This document shows, in pieces, positions 23,727 to 36,533 of a DNA stretch of 64,000 bases. The stretch comes from Hevea brasiliensis (lineage: Eukaryota > Streptophyta > Magnoliopsida > Malpighiales > Euphorbiaceae), in the NCBI RefSeq assembly GCF_030052815.1, contig NC_079496.1, positions 43,611,593-43,675,592 of the forward strand, read 5' to 3'. The notes beneath the pieces are model-generated. The model ran no database searches, was not told the DNA's origin, and worked only from the letters and a program-made list of their open reading frames with translations. A program made the position numbers and the translations under genes. Position 1 is the stretch's first letter. Each line of letters starts with the position of its first letter.

Positions 23727-26700
23727 TGTAACACCCCTATGTTCGGTAGTGCGTTCTACTGTTCCGGTGACCAGTGTTGTCCAGACAGCTAGGATGCCTA
23801 GAACTACACTTCGATATGAGTGAGGAGACATAAAATAATGAAATATAAGTAGAGAAAATACAAGAAAAACAAAGGACAAATAATAGCAAAGAAATGTAAC
23901 CAAGTTAAACGAGCCGAGAACCCAAGCGATGGGTGACCGCACCGGGAAGTCACGGCGTGGACCGTTGACTAGCCCTGGACAGCGGGGAACCCTGGAAAAT
24001 ATTTTTTGGAATTAAATAGACCCCTATTGAAGTATAAATATCATTAGAAATATCAAAGAAAAATTAAATAATTAGTACAAAGAAAAGTGAAAAATCGAAA
24101 AATGGATAAAACCCGGTGTTACCGAAAAATCGGGAATGCAACCCGAACAGGGGCATTGTGGTCATTTGACACCCCGAGTTATCTTTTGACCTAAATGTCC
24201 ATTGAAAATGCATGATATTATATTTAGAAAATGTCATGAAAAATTAATTTAGTGGTACTTAATGTAAATAGAAAATAATGGAGTGTAAATGGAGTAATTA
24301 ACACATTTAAACATAAAATATAATTGATTTTGTGTAAGTGGGTCACTAAGGATTATAATATGTATTTAGTGGGCAGATTACTCCACTAAAACTTCATCTT
24401 CAACCTTTGAAGACCACCAAACCGAAATGAAACCTTAGGAAACCTCCATAACCGAAACTTGAGTGAAGCTTCAAACCTCCTCCATTTTCACCTCCAAACA
24501 CCAAAGTTCCTTCACTAATCTTGATCCCCACTTCACAAGGAAGAAGTAGATACCAATATTAAGAAGTTTTAGTAAAGATTTAAGAAGTCTCATCCATAGG
24601 TAAGTTGAGTTTTTGATTGTTGCTTTGTTAAAGTTTGTAAGGGTGTTATGGGTGTTTGATTTATGAAGAAATTTTTGAGGTTTAATGTTGAATGGGAACA
24701 TGTACTTTTGGCAGCCATGGAAACACCTTGAAGGCAGTTTATTTGTGCTTGTAAATGGTGAATTAAATGATTGATTAAATGTATATTGTGTAGGAAATTG
24801 TTTGGGTGATGTATACTTAGTATATGTAAATGTGAAATGAAATTTAAAGCTTGAAAAGTAATGGAATGTAAGTGTACCATTGTGGCAGTTTGCTAACTCT
24901 TGAGGAATGCTGGAATTCATGCATGGTTTATGGAATAATGATGTTAAAATGTGTTGGTTGTTATGGCAGTTTGAGTGCATGAATGATGGTGTGAAGTTGG
25001 ACATGTAAATGAGCATGAATTGGTGATTGAATTGTTGTAAATTGAGTTGGACAAATTCTGCACTTGTTGGTGCACATTGAATGTAATTGTAAGCTGCCAA
25101 AATGACCTATAATATGTTGTAAATTATGTTTAGGTTGTGGTACAACCAGAATTGGTTTGAATGTTAAGTTTGGTGAGTGTTAAAAGTGATGCTTGATGTG
25201 TATGTAAGAATTGCAATAAGGCAGTTTGTGTTTTAGGCCTATAACTTTAAGTGTGTGGCTCCAATTGGTATGAGACCAATTGGAGGTGAAACTAGGCACA
25301 AAATGTGCCAACTTTCATGAAGGAAGCTTGCCAAAATTCTGCTTGCAAGGTAGCTTGAAAAATGACCAAATCCGGATTAAGTGTAATTGAGGCCTGAAAA
25401 TTGACCATTTGGGCAGCAGTTAGTGTTTAGGCCATAACTCACTCAAAACAAGTCCAATTGACCTGAAATTTTAACCATGAATATTTAAGACCCATATCTA
25501 CAAGTCTTATGAAGACACCAAAGCCCAGAAATGACCATAAGCAAGTCAAACAGCTTGCACAAGTTCGGGTCCAAAAACTGGCCGAACCTAAAATGACCAA
25601 AAGTGACCTAAAATGACCAATTTTGGTGCAATTTGACCGGCAATAGTAAAATGACCATAACTTGGTCTACATAACTCAGAATGACCTGAAATTTTGCCCC
25701 ACGTTCCATAAGACATAGATCTACAAGTTTGTAGTTTTGACCGAAACTCGAAAACTGAGGGAACTAGGTCGTCCGGCTAGGTCAAACTAGTATCCTGGAA
25801 TCTAGCAAATTGCAAGAAAATGCAGTATACACGAAAATGAATTTGGTAACATGTACCAACCCTAAAAGACTATCGAATGTGACATATTAATAACATTAAA
25901 ACCTAATTTACCTAGAATGCATCGAGGGTCGATATATTAGGTTGATTAAGCAAACAATAGCATTCAGTGAATTATTTATCAAACATTATCGTTAGAGACA
26001 GTTTAATTTAGTACTGAAACACTTCAAATTGTGTTTCTCAGTTAGCAAAGACTCAGGAAAAGGGAAGGAAACACTGAGTCAAGACCAGGAGACAGTTATC
26101 AGAGGTTTGTACACAACAGCTATTTCTTTTGAATTTTTCAATCGAAATGAATTATGACTATTTGTATTTTATTGTTTTAAATTGTGGAAATGTGTTTGAA
26201 TGAATAATTATTGCTTGAAAAGCATTGTAAATGGTTTGAAACTATGAAAAATTGTTTGAATGATATTGATGGATACTTATTGATTGAAAAGCATTGGAAA
26301 TGGTTTGAAACCACAGCTATCATGTATATTGATTGTATTCCTCGCTAGCTTGTCTAGTGGGACGAATTGAATTCCCTCTCTGGCTGAAGTGTTGAGGTGT
26401 GTGCCTGTTGAGGACAAATAGAATGAGTACTCATATTTTTGCTAGCTAGCTATGTTATTCCTCATTAGTCATCGACTTTTGGGACGAATTGAACTTTGGA
26501 ACATGATTAAGCTATGTGTGATTTATTGATTTATTGATTTGTATTATGAGATTGTGAAATGGAGTTAAATCCTTATTGACATTTACTGTCTTTTGAAGTT
26601 AACTATGTTTTGATCTCTAAGATTTATTGTGATATTGTGTTAAATTCCTTCTGACATTCATTGTCTTGAATTTAACTATGATTTTACGTATCCATCATTT

Positions 26701-27405
26701 AAATGATTTATGAATTGTGATTTAAAGTTGTAATTGGTTAATGTTGTGCACCACTGAGACATTGTCTCAGCGATAGCTTTCTTTCTATTGCTGTCGCAGG
26801 TAGACAGACAGACAGGGCAGCAGATTAGGCTGCTAGTACATCTAGCGAGAGATTATCGGGTATAACGAGTATACCACATTTTACATTTTGTACTGTAATG
26901 TATAACAACTGTATGTATATATTGTTTTTGGTTTTGATCAGTTGTAAATTAAAATTGTACATTGAAGTTGTAAAGTAAATTATGAGTTATTTTGACTTGT
27001 AAAAAAAAATTGTATTATATTTCTTGTATCTCAGTCTTTGAAAAATTACTGTGGATTTGAGTTGAGAAATATGTTGTGTTGAGAAATATGTTGGAGTTGA
27101 GATTTGAAAATATATTGAAGTGCTTTTTACAGGTTTTCTGAAGAACTGTTTTATACAAAATACAGATGGCACTCTGCCAAAATTTTTACAGAAATTCCAA
27201 ATAATTCAAATGTGTTAGTTCTATCACTTCAGTTCAAAAAGGTTTTTAACACCTGTAAATAGTGCTCACCATTGTAAAAGAAGTAAGAAAAGTTTTTTTA
27301 AAATCCCTTGTAGTGTATTTAATGGGTTATCAGTAGACGGAGTTGGTAATTCATTAGGTATACTACGGGATCATGTCATGCCTTATAGAGGGGTAGGGTG
27401 TGACA
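23727..27405 (+). mobile_element. Solo LTR, type 1 (A/E family)
   Basis: A complete LTR, TGTAACACCCC to GGGTGTGACA, 3679 bp, with no internal region attached. GAATC at 23722-23726 is repeated at 27406-27410, a clean 5-bp target duplication. It is co-linear with A's 3' LTR, including the palindrome (25259-25285) and tandem hairpins (26753-26795). It forms by recombination between the two LTRs of a full element (established mechanism). The 209-codon open frame at 24471-25100 (-) has low-complexity His/Asn/Phe composition and no homologous domain, so I do not call it. Confidence 0.95.
26753..26795 (+). other. Tandem hairpins in solo LTR
   Basis: Hairpin 1 is CTGAGAC-ATT-GTCTCAG (26753-26769). 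Hairpin 2 is CGATAGC, 12-nt loop, GCTGTCG (26770-26795), paired with one U-G wobble. Confidence 0.7.
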
Positions 27406-27410
27406 GAATC

Positions 27411-27841
27411 TGCCTGGTTCACTGACCAAGAACCATTCTTAGTAAATTGACCATAGCTAGAGCTATAGAACTCCAAATGAAATGATTCAAAATTATCTGA
27501 AAAGCTAAAACAGAGACTTAAAACTTTGTTTTAGAGACCTAGACCCAATTCTAAGCCTAAGTGCTTGAAAATATATGACAAAGATGATAGAAAATTTTAA
27601 AACCAGTAACTTACAGGGTTTAGCACCTTGAACAATCATTAATCAATTGATTATAACTAGAGTTATATAACTTCAATTTGAATGATACAAAAGGGGAATT
27701 AAAGTTAACACATAAAGAAATAACTTCCATGGAGGAAGCATGGCCAAATGAATTATGCATTTTGGCCAAATAGTTAGAGGAAAATTAAGGCATAAATTTG
27801 AAATTTATGAAAATGGTTAGGAATAACTTAGAATATGAAAA
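27411..27841 (+). repeat. LTR G (type 3-like), continuation
   Basis: This continues LTR G after the solo LTR: TCTGCCTGGTTCACTGACC, then two CATAGCTAGAGC / TATAACTAGAG modules (about 27460 and 27650) that parallel the CATAACTTGAGC modules of C's LTR. It is interrupted at about 27841 by the Tat/Athila-like LTR, and the 3' third of this LTR is not seen. No gene. Confidence 0.62.
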
Positions 27842-29512
27842 TGTTTCTAGTATGTTCTTATGCATAATTCTGTTGATTAAAGTATATTTATCATTTAGGC
27901 ATATTTTTAGATAGTTGTGGAATAATTGTATTAAATGGAGAAATTTTTAGCATTTGACCTTTACTGTATTTTTCAGGTGTTTCTAAAGTTGTGGGTCTCC
28001 AAATTGATTGCTCTTTAATCCATTGAAAAGCTAAGATAGACCACTTCTAATGATAAAGAGGGACCAATGCCCAAATCAGTCTCCAAAGTTGACAAAATGA
28101 GCTATGGATCTATTGCAAAAGCCTAGACTTGAGGTGTCACAACCAGTCTCAGTATTTAATTTGTATCTAGAGTTTTAGACATCCAAATGAAGCAAGCCCA
28201 TGCCCAATTGAACCTTAAGAGCCATCTCTACAACTTCTATAAAGGGCTAGAAGCAAGATAAGGCCATTTTAATCATCAAAAATAGCACTGAAGTCGTCAC
28301 TATGGGCTGGACCATCTGTCTGAACCAGTCTTGATTTTTAGGCCATAACTTGGGCTGTAGACCTCGAATTTAGGCAAATGAGTACCCGTTGGAAAGATAA
28401 GAAATAGGGCTACAGCTTTCCTGAAGAGGGCAAAGACAGATTCAGAAAGGAAGTCACTGAAAATTGGCCTTGATTTCAGAAATGTGAATGCAGATTGAAA
28501 ATCTGTCTTTTGAATTTCAAAACTTTTCTTAGTTTGGTTCCTATCATTGGGATTAGGTTTTTGATTATAAATGTCTTTGGGCAGTAGCTAAAACAGATCC
28601 AATTCAGACCTTCATTCTCCAAAGAAGACCTTTGTTCTCTATTCTCTTTTTAGATTTCTTCTTTATTTTTCTTTATTTTTCTCTAAGCCATGAATAGGAG
28701 TGGCTAAGTTTTTAATTCAGTTCAAGGGATTCAAGTTCTTTTGCTTGATTTTTGAGACCAAGTTCTTAATTTAATTTATGTCTTTTTGAATATCTATTGT
28801 TTTCTGATTTTATTGTCTTTGATCTATTGAATAATTTGCGAAAAAGGCCTATTAGTTAATTGTTTGATGTGATCAATTGCTAGTTTATCTTCATAATTCG
28901 TAATTGTTGTGTAAGATTGAATATGAGTAGCAATTAGGTTTTATTAATTATGATCCTAGTTTTCGATAATAACCTAAGGAAACAATAGGGTGAATTAAAT
29001 GATTTATACTTCATAAATTATTGTTCAGCTTAACTACTTCCTATTCTTAAGGCAGTTATTAATTTGATGAGGATTGCTTAATACCAATTCAGTTAATAAT
29101 TAGAGTGGACAAGAGTGTTGGGCTCGAATTGATGAGTATAGGGAAGTTAGGGGTTTACCTCACTTTTTAGTAAATCTACGTTAAGTATTCAATAAGAGAT
29201 AATTGTATTTCTTTTGTCTATGATCGAATCAATGCATTGGAATGAAATATACCTTGGACTGAAGTTTGTTTAATTTGAGAGTTTCATATTTAATTTTCGT
29301 TCTTAATTTCTGATTTCTGATTTCTTCTTTGGACTGCGAATTACTCCCCCCCCCCCCCCAACCTTTATTTGTTTCTTTTTCCATTACATAATTACACGAA
29401 ATTTAATAATTTAGTATCTAGGGTTCGACCTTGATTTACCACTTACTATAGAAAATTTTTCATAATTGGTAATTTCAGTTTATTTAATTTCTGGTGGAAT
29501 CGATAATCATCA
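27842..29512 (+). repeat. LTR-like sequence, probable Tat/Athila-type gypsy, copy 2
   Basis: It starts TGTTTCTAGTATG and ends near GATAATCATCA. It matches copy 1 (11291-12854) in inverted orientation and is more complete at its 3' end. A TATAAATG box near 28567 could be a promoter; the downstream part includes GGAGTGGCTAAG (about 28700) and GGTTCGACCTTGATTTACC (about 29422). This resembles LTR ends of Tat/Athila elements by recollection, but no TGGCGCC primer site follows. A C15 run lies at about 29346. No coding region is present. Confidence 0.5.
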
Positions 29513-29746
29513 ATTAGCAATACAACTTAAAATATGAAAATTTCTTAACATAAAGGAAACGTTAAATGTGTAAATAAAGTGAAGCCACACTTAGGACTTA
29601 TGTTCCCATTGTAAAGAGAATAATGAGGATACCTTGTACAATAAATAGTACAAGAGTGAAAATAATGTGAATTTCAAATACTTAGTATGTAAAACACTTT
29701 TTGCATTGTAAATAATAATTCATATAAGTATTATAATGAATTAAAA
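29513..29746 (+). other. Unassigned AT-rich spacer
   Basis: AT-rich sequence between the Tat/Athila-like LTR and the LTR of C. I see no gene, repeat unit or match to the other elements. AATATGAAAA at 29531-29540 repeats 27832-27841. Confidence 0.5.
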
Positions 29747-31459
29747 TGTGACACCCCTTACCCGTTTACAGTGTAGCAGAGCAAGTTATGCCACTCAGTG
29801 TGCCGGAGCACCAATTCATATTTTAATTACAATTTATCCCTTTTAAATTCATTTATTTACAATTTTTGATAAATCTAAATTTTTCCAAAATTTTTATAGA
29901 AAATCTGGCAGAGTGCCGGCTGTAAATTGAAAAAAAAGTTCTTCTACACCTGTTTAAAAACACTTCCAATACAAATTCCAAATCCAAACTCCATTATACA
30001 CACATATCTCAACTCAATCTCAAAATCTCAATATTATTTTCAGAAATTTTTCTTTTCTGTTCACATCATCACTGGAAGCACATTCATAAATATTTCTCAA
30101 CATTTCATTTATCAACATACATTATACAGAAAATTTCAATAATATGAAATTTCATATATTTACATCATCAAATAATTTCAAGAGTTTATAGTTGCAATCC
30201 AAAACTAATACAAAATACAAAATACAACTTGCTACCCCAAAGCCCTAATGTCCTACCATATGCACTGCAGATGTGAGGTGACTCTGGAATTCGGATACAG
30301 GTCTGAAAGTTCACCCGGTCTGATGTCTGCTGGGCTCCCCAACTAGTTCTCCAGTACCTGCGCGTGGCAAAAGCGACGCGATAAGCAATTCTGCTTAGTG
30401 GTGACAATATAAAATAAAATAAAATAAATATGCAGAATGTATAATTTCATTTTTGGGTAGACTTAATTTATGATATTTATTGTAGTATTATTCGATTAAA
30501 ATTTGGTAAGGTTTATTATTATTGCCTGAGTAACCCATACTAGTTGACTGGACTAGATAAACGGGTAAACTGGCACTGGGTACTAAGTACCTCAGACCAT
30601 TACACCATCGGTCACATTGTGTCTTCCGATGTGCAACAGAATAGCTAATAAGCTGTAAAAATTATTAGGGATAAAACCCGAGTGTAACAACTCAAATAAC
30701 ATAGCCAAAGGCTATTATGTCACAGAATGGCATGAAAAGACATGAAACACAGAATGGCATGAAGCCATAGGCAGTACTGCTAACAGAACCCTATTGGCAT
30801 GCCAACCTATCCAAACCAATCACATTAGGCCTACTAGGACATTTAACACTTTTAATTTATGTAATTCTTTGAAATTGAAATTTTATGGCTACTATTCATT
30901 TTATTAGTCAACTAAAATGTTAACTTTTGCATAGATAATAGGTACATTGGTTCTAATACTGCCAACATACCACATTTTTTATTCTAAAATTGTTGGTATT
31001 GGTTGCCAATACCATTTCTAAGCATAATGTTAATTGGACAAAATTTTTAGTTTTCAAGCTATGTGTTTACTGTTCCATTAGTCATTTTTTCAATGGGAAT
31101 TTGGCAAAATTATCAACATGAAAGTTGTTCCTTATTTTGTCTAGTTACATTTATTTTTTTGAATCACTCCATTTGAAGTTTTTTAGCTCAAGTTATGGCC
31201 CAAAAACCACAACTGGCTGGATTGAAATTTTTCCAGAATTTCTGGACTGACCAAATCTATAGTGTTAGGAGTAGTGACTTTAGGTCACTCTTTGAATATG
31301 TTATGGTAATAATTTGGGTTAGGTTTCTTCATGAAAGTTGTTGGTCTATATCTCAGCTTGTTTCTGGTAAAATTTCAGGTCAATTGGACCTTTCTACACT
31401 GAGTTATGGCCAAATGACTAAACACTGTTCATTTGGTCATTTTGCCTGGGCAGAATGCA
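29747..31459 (-). repeat. 3' LTR of element C (type 3), distal part
   Basis: On the minus strand this is the downstream part of C's 3' LTR and ends GGGTAAGGGGTGTCACA at 29747. It joins, across element E, the upstream part at 43864-45303. It is co-linear with LTR D. Tandem hairpins lie at 30361-30398. CATAACT modules occur near 31195 and 31400. The small frame at 31195-31482 is a chance reading of module sequence. Confidence 0.88.
30361..30398 (-). other. Tandem hairpins in LTR of C
   Basis: On the minus strand hairpin 1 pairs TAAGCA with TGCTTA (30382-30397). Hairpin 2 pairs CGCGT with ACGCG (30361-30380) around a GCTTTTGCC-containing loop. D has CGCAT/ATGCG in the same stem, a compensated change. 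Confidence 0.7.
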
Positions 31460-34400
31460 TGCCACACCCTACCCCTCTGTAAGGCATAACATGATCCCGT
31501 AGTATACCTAATGAATTACCAACTTCATCTACTGATAACCCATTAAATATACTACAAGAGATTTTAAAACTTTTCTTACTTCTTTTTACAGTAGTGAGCA
31601 CAATTTACATGTGTTAAAAACCTTTTTGAACTGAAGTGAAACAGCTAACACATTTGGACTATTAGTGACTTCTGTAAAAATTTTGGCAGTGTGCCATCTG
31701 TATTTTGGATAAAATAGTTCTTCAGAAAAGCTGTAAAAAGCACTTCAATATTTTTCTCAATCTCAACTCCAACAGTTAAACACCACAATATTTTTCTCAA
31801 CTCAAATCCCCAATAGTTTTTCAAAGACTGAGATAAAAGAAATACAGTACAAATTTTACAAGCCAAGATAACTCATAATTTATTTTACAACTTCAATGTA
31901 CAATTTTAATTTACAACTGCTAAAAACCGAGAACAATATATACATACAGTGAACATACATTACAATACAAAATGCAAAATGTGGTATACTCAATATACCC
32001 GATGATCTCTCGCTGAATGCACTAGTAGCCTAGTCTGCTGCCTTGTCCGTCTATCTACCTGCGATAGCAATGAAAAGCTATCGCTGAGACAATGTCTCAG
32101 TGGTGCACAACATTAACCAATTATAACTTTAAATCACAATTCATAAATCATATAAATGATAGATACGTAAAACCATAGTTAAATTCAAGACAATGAATGT
32201 CATAAGGAATTTAACATAATATCACAATAAATCTCAGTAATCAAAACATAGTTAAATTCAAAAGACAGTGAATGTCAATAAGAATTTAAACTCCATTTCA
32301 CAAATTATCGAAGCTCATAATAACACAATTTAGTCAAATAATTTAAGAATACAGTGTTGCCAATTCATACACAACTTAAGCCATGACACAATTTTTCGAT
32401 CAATCCCGTGTTGTACACCACGACAAAGCAATCACAACCCCACTAATCGAAATCAATGAGGAAGGAAGCTAACTATATAATGAGTACTCATCCAATCTAC
32501 AACCTCAACTTGTAAACCAGAGAGGGAGAAAAATAAACGATCACAACCCCATAAATGGAGAAGGAATGATGTGATACTGTCATGCTAAGTGTGAACACAA
32601 AATCAATTTTAAACATTTTATTCAAATGATTCGTGAGAATCCAATAAATTTCCAAAGTCATAATTTCATTCACAAAATGGCAACACAATTTGTAATTAAC
32701 TTCAACTTTCACAAATCACACTAAATCAATTTTGCCACAGTTTCCAACCATTTACAATGCTTTTCAAGCAATAAGTATTCATTCAAATACATTTCCATAA
32801 ATGAAAACAATAATATATAAATAGTCATAATTTATTTCAATTGAAAAATTCAAAAGAAATAATTGTTGTGCACAAACCTCTGATAACTGTCTCCCGGCCT
32901 TGACTCAGTGTTTCCTTCCCTTTCCCTGAGTCTTTGCTAACTGAGAAACACAATTTGAGGTGTTTCAGTACTCATTTAAACTGTCTCTAACAATAATGCT
33001 TGATAATTAATTCATTGAATTTTACTATTTGCTTAGTCAACCTAATATGTCGACCCTCGATGCATTCTAGGTAAATTAGGTTTTAATGTTACTAATATGT
33101 CACATTCAATAGCCTTTTAGGGTTGGTACATGTTACCAAACTCATTTTCATGTATCTTGCATTTTCTTGCAATTTGCTGGATTCCGGAATACTAGTTTCA
33201 CCTAGCTGGACGACCTAGTTCCCTCGGTTTTCGAGTTTTGGTCAAAACTACAAACTTGTAGATCGATGTCTTATTGCACGCATGGCAAAATTTCAGGTTA
33301 TTCTGAGTTATATAGACCAAGTTATGGTCATTTTACTATTGCTGGTCAAAATGCATCAAAATTGGTCACTTTAGGTCATTTTAGGTTCGGCCAGTTTTTG
33401 GAACCGAATTGTGCAAGCTATTTGACTTTCTTATGGTCATTTCTGGGCTTTGGTGTCTTCATAAGACTTGTAGATATAAGTCTTAACTATTCATGGTCAA
33501 AATTTCAGGTCAATTGGACCTGTTTTGAGTAAGTTATGGCCTAAACACTAACTGCTGCCCAATTGGTCAATTTTCAGGCCTTAATTGCACTAATCCGGAT
33601 TTGGTCATTTTTCAAGCTACCTTACAAGCAGAATTTTGGCAAGCTTCCTTCATGCAAGTTGGCACATTTTGTGCTTAGTTTCACCTTCAATTGGTCTCAT
33701 ACCAATTGGAGCCACACACTTAAGGTTCTAAGCCTAAAACACAAACTGCCCTATTGTATTTTGTTCATACTCATCAATGGTCACCTTTAACACTTACCAA
33801 ACTTCACATTCATGCCCATTCTGGTTTGTACCATAACCTAAACATATCTTCCCACATGTTGTTGATCATTTTCGCAGCTTATAATCACATTCAACATACA
33901 CCATAAAGTGCAGAATTTGTCAAACTCAATTACAACAATTTTACCACCTATTCATGCTCATTTACATGTCTAACCTCACACCATCACACATATACCCAAG
34001 CTGCCATAACAACCATCACAATTCAACATTATTATACCATAATCCAAATATAAAATAACATCCTTATGGTTCACCAAACCAAGCTGCCGATTCATGCATT
34101 TACATTCCATTAATTCCCAAGCTTCAAATTTTAAATACACATTCACATATACTAAGTATACATCACCCAAATAATTTCCTACACATATAAACATTTAATC
34201 AATCCTTTTATCCACCATTTACAAGCAAAAATAAATTGTCTTCCATGGCTGCCAAAAGTACACATCCCCCTTTAAACATCAAACCTCAAAAATCTCTCCA
34301 TAAATCAAATACCCATAACATCCTTATAAACTTTAATAAAACAAAAATAAAAAACACAAACTTACCTATTGATGAGGCTTGTTAAATCTTCACCAAACTC

Positions 34401-35222
34401 CCCTGATTTTAGTATCTACTTCTTCCTTGTGATGTGGGGATCAAAATTAATGAAATGACTTTGGTGTGTGGAGGTGGAAATGATGGAGATTAAGAAGCTT
34501 CAAGCAAATCGGCCATGGAGGATTTTCAAGCTCTTCATTTCGGCATGGAAGGAGGAATGAAGAAGATGAATTTTTAGTGGTAGTACACCTGCCCACTTAA
34601 TGTTTAATTTAATCCATAATGCTCCACTTACCACAAATTAATTATATTATATGTTTTAAAGCGCTATTTACTCAATTTATATCCTATTTTTGCTATTTAC
34701 ATTATGTACCACTAATTTAATTTTTCATGACATTTTCCAAATATAATATCATGTATTTTTAATGGACATTTAGGTCAAAAGAAAACTCGGGGTGTCAAAT
34801 GACCACAATGCCCCTGTTCGGGTTGTATTCTCGATTTTTCGGTAACACCGGGTTTTGTCCGTTTTTCAATTTCTCACTTTTCTTTGTACTAATTAATTAA
34901 TTTTTCTTTGATATTTCTAATGATATTTATACTTTAGTTGATGTCTCTTAAAGTCCTAAAAATATTTTTCAGGGTTCCCCACGGTCCAGGGCTAGTCAAC
35001 GGTCCATGCCGTGACTTCCCGGTGCGGTCACCCATCGCTAGGGTTCTCAGCTCGCTTAACTTGGTTACATTTCTTTGCTATTATTTATCCTTTGTTTTTC
35101 TTATATTTCATTATTTTATGTCTCCTCACTCATATCGAAGTGTAGTTCTAGGCATCCCAACTGTCCGGACAACACTGGTCACCGGAACAATAGAACATAC
35201 TACCGAACATAGGGGTGTTACA
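31460..35222 (-). repeat. 3' LTR of element E (type 1, mosaic)
   Basis: 3763 bp, TGTAACACC (35222) to GGTGTGGCA (31460) on the minus strand, with T to C in the terminal TGTGACA. The ends match A's LTR, but 32300-32732 matches type-2 LTRs instead. Palindrome at 33685-33711, hairpins at 32062-32100. Small frames such as 33266-33532 and 33976-34194 are not genes. Confidence 0.93.
32062..32100 (-). other. Tandem hairpins in 3' LTR of E
   Basis: On the minus strand CTGAGAC-ATT-GTCTCAG (32100-32084) is followed by CGATAGC, 8-nt loop, GCTATCG (32083-32062), both perfect. Confidence 0.72.
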
Positions 35223-35225
35223 ATT

Positions 35226-35241
35226 CTCCCCCCCTTAAAAT
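35226..35241 (-). other. Polypurine tract, element E
   Basis: On the minus strand TTTTAAGGGGGGGAG lies 3 bp before the LTR start at 35222. It primes plus-strand DNA synthesis (family knowledge). Confidence 0.85.
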
Positions 35242-35269
35242 AAATTTTGTCTCGAAATTTTACCTGGCA

Positions 35270-36533
35270 TTAGTCTCTGAACAGCCGTGGGTGTTGTCTC
35301 CTCATATCCTCTTCACGTTCCCAAGTAGCTTCCTGGCCTGAATGATGGTTCCACAGCACTTTAACCAGGTGTATCTATTTGTTCCTCAGCTGCTTCACAT
35401 CATAAGCCAGAATTTCTATGGGTTATTCCTCATATGAGAGGTCTGGATTTACCTCAATCTCTTTAACTGATAGTACATGAGATGGGTCTGATCTGTACCT
35501 CCTTAATATGGACACATGGAAGACACTGTGTATCCTTTCTAACTCCGGAGGTAATGCCAACCGATATGCCAAAGAACCCACTCTTTCCAAAACCTCATAT
35601 GGTTTAATGAAACGAGGACTCAGTTTCCCTTTTCTGCCAAATCTCATAATCCTTTTCCAAGCAGAAACTTTGAGGAATACCTTATCACCCACTGCATATT
35701 CAATATCTCTTCTCTTCATATCAACAAAGGACTTCTGACGGTCTGATATAGCCCTGAGTCTATCTCTGATCAATCTGATATTTTCTTCTATCTGCTGAAC
35801 AATTTCTGGCCCAATCATCTTCCTTTCACCTACTTCATCCTAACATAAGGGAGTTCTGCACTTTCTGCCATACAAAGCTTCATATGGAGGCATCCCAATG
35901 CTTGATTGATAGCTATTGTTATAAGCAAACTCAATCAAAGGCAAGTGTGTATCCCAACTACCTTCAAACTCAATCACACAAGCCCGTAGCATATCCTCCA
36001 ATATCTGGATTACCCTTTGGTGGCCATGCATGCAGAGGTGAAATCTTTGTCTTTGAAGTTCAATCTACTTCCTAGGGCTCTCTAAAGACTACCCCATAAT
36101 CTAGAAGTGAACCTAGGATCTCTGCTGCACCACGATTGATCTGGCACTCCATGCAATTTTACAATCTCATATATGTACAATCGGCCAATCTTTCCGTGCT
36201 ATAGTCCATCCGAGCGGCAAAAAGTGAGCGGACTTGGTCGATCACAACTATAACCCATACTGCATCATGACTATTCTGTGTCCTTGGAAGTCCTGTAACA
36301 AAATCCATAGTTATTCGTTCCCATTTCCACTCTGGTACTGGCAATGGATGTAACAAACCAGCTGAAACTTGATGTTCTGCCTTTACTTGCTGACAAGTTA
36401 GGCATTTGGAAACAAATTCAGCTATATCTCTCTTCATACCCATCCACCAGTAATGCTCTTTCAGCCCTCTGTACATTTTAGTTCCACCAGGGTGCATAGC
36501 AAAAGGAGACTCATGTGCTTCCTTCATAATGAT
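35270..36533 (-). pseudogene. Integrase with chromodomain-like tail, element E
   Basis: Reading down from 36533: zinc finger ([31 protein letters not shown]), TMDFVTGLP with the first catalytic Asp (about 36290), then frame breaks near 36225 and 36170. The region of the second Asp is scrambled by indels (about 36115-36150), and the block before [10 protein letters not shown] is altered (HGHQRVIQ, about 36010). RVIQ and ILEDML are contiguous, so there is no intron. GPY/F-like KPYEVLERVGSLAYRL (about 35565-35620) and a chromodomain-like tail run to the TAA at 35270-35272. Confidence 0.87.

Noticed and set aside
24471..25100. 209-codon minus-strand open frame
   Set aside because: It lies inside a solo LTR, has low-complexity composition and is not conserved as a frame in the co-linear LTRs of A and E.
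28131..28150. GAGGTGTCACAACC as the end of LTR G
   Set aside because: The same stretch aligns with the interior of the Tat/Athila-like copy 1, so it is not an LTR terminus.
29346..29360. C15 run as a functional site
   Set aside because: Copy 1 has only a short G run at the same place; a homopolymer expansion or sequencing effect is the simpler reading.
11291..29512. The inverted 1.6-kb copies as terminal inverted repeats of a giant DNA transposon
   Set aside because: The copies are unequal in length, sit in unrelated LTR contexts and show no matching target duplication at outer edges.
31195..31482. Open frames made of LTR module sequence (also 33266-33532, 41876-42097, 48119-48567)
   Set aside because: They read through the repeated CATAACT/GACCTGAAATTTT modules, giving similar-looking peptides by shared DNA repeats, not by protein conservation.
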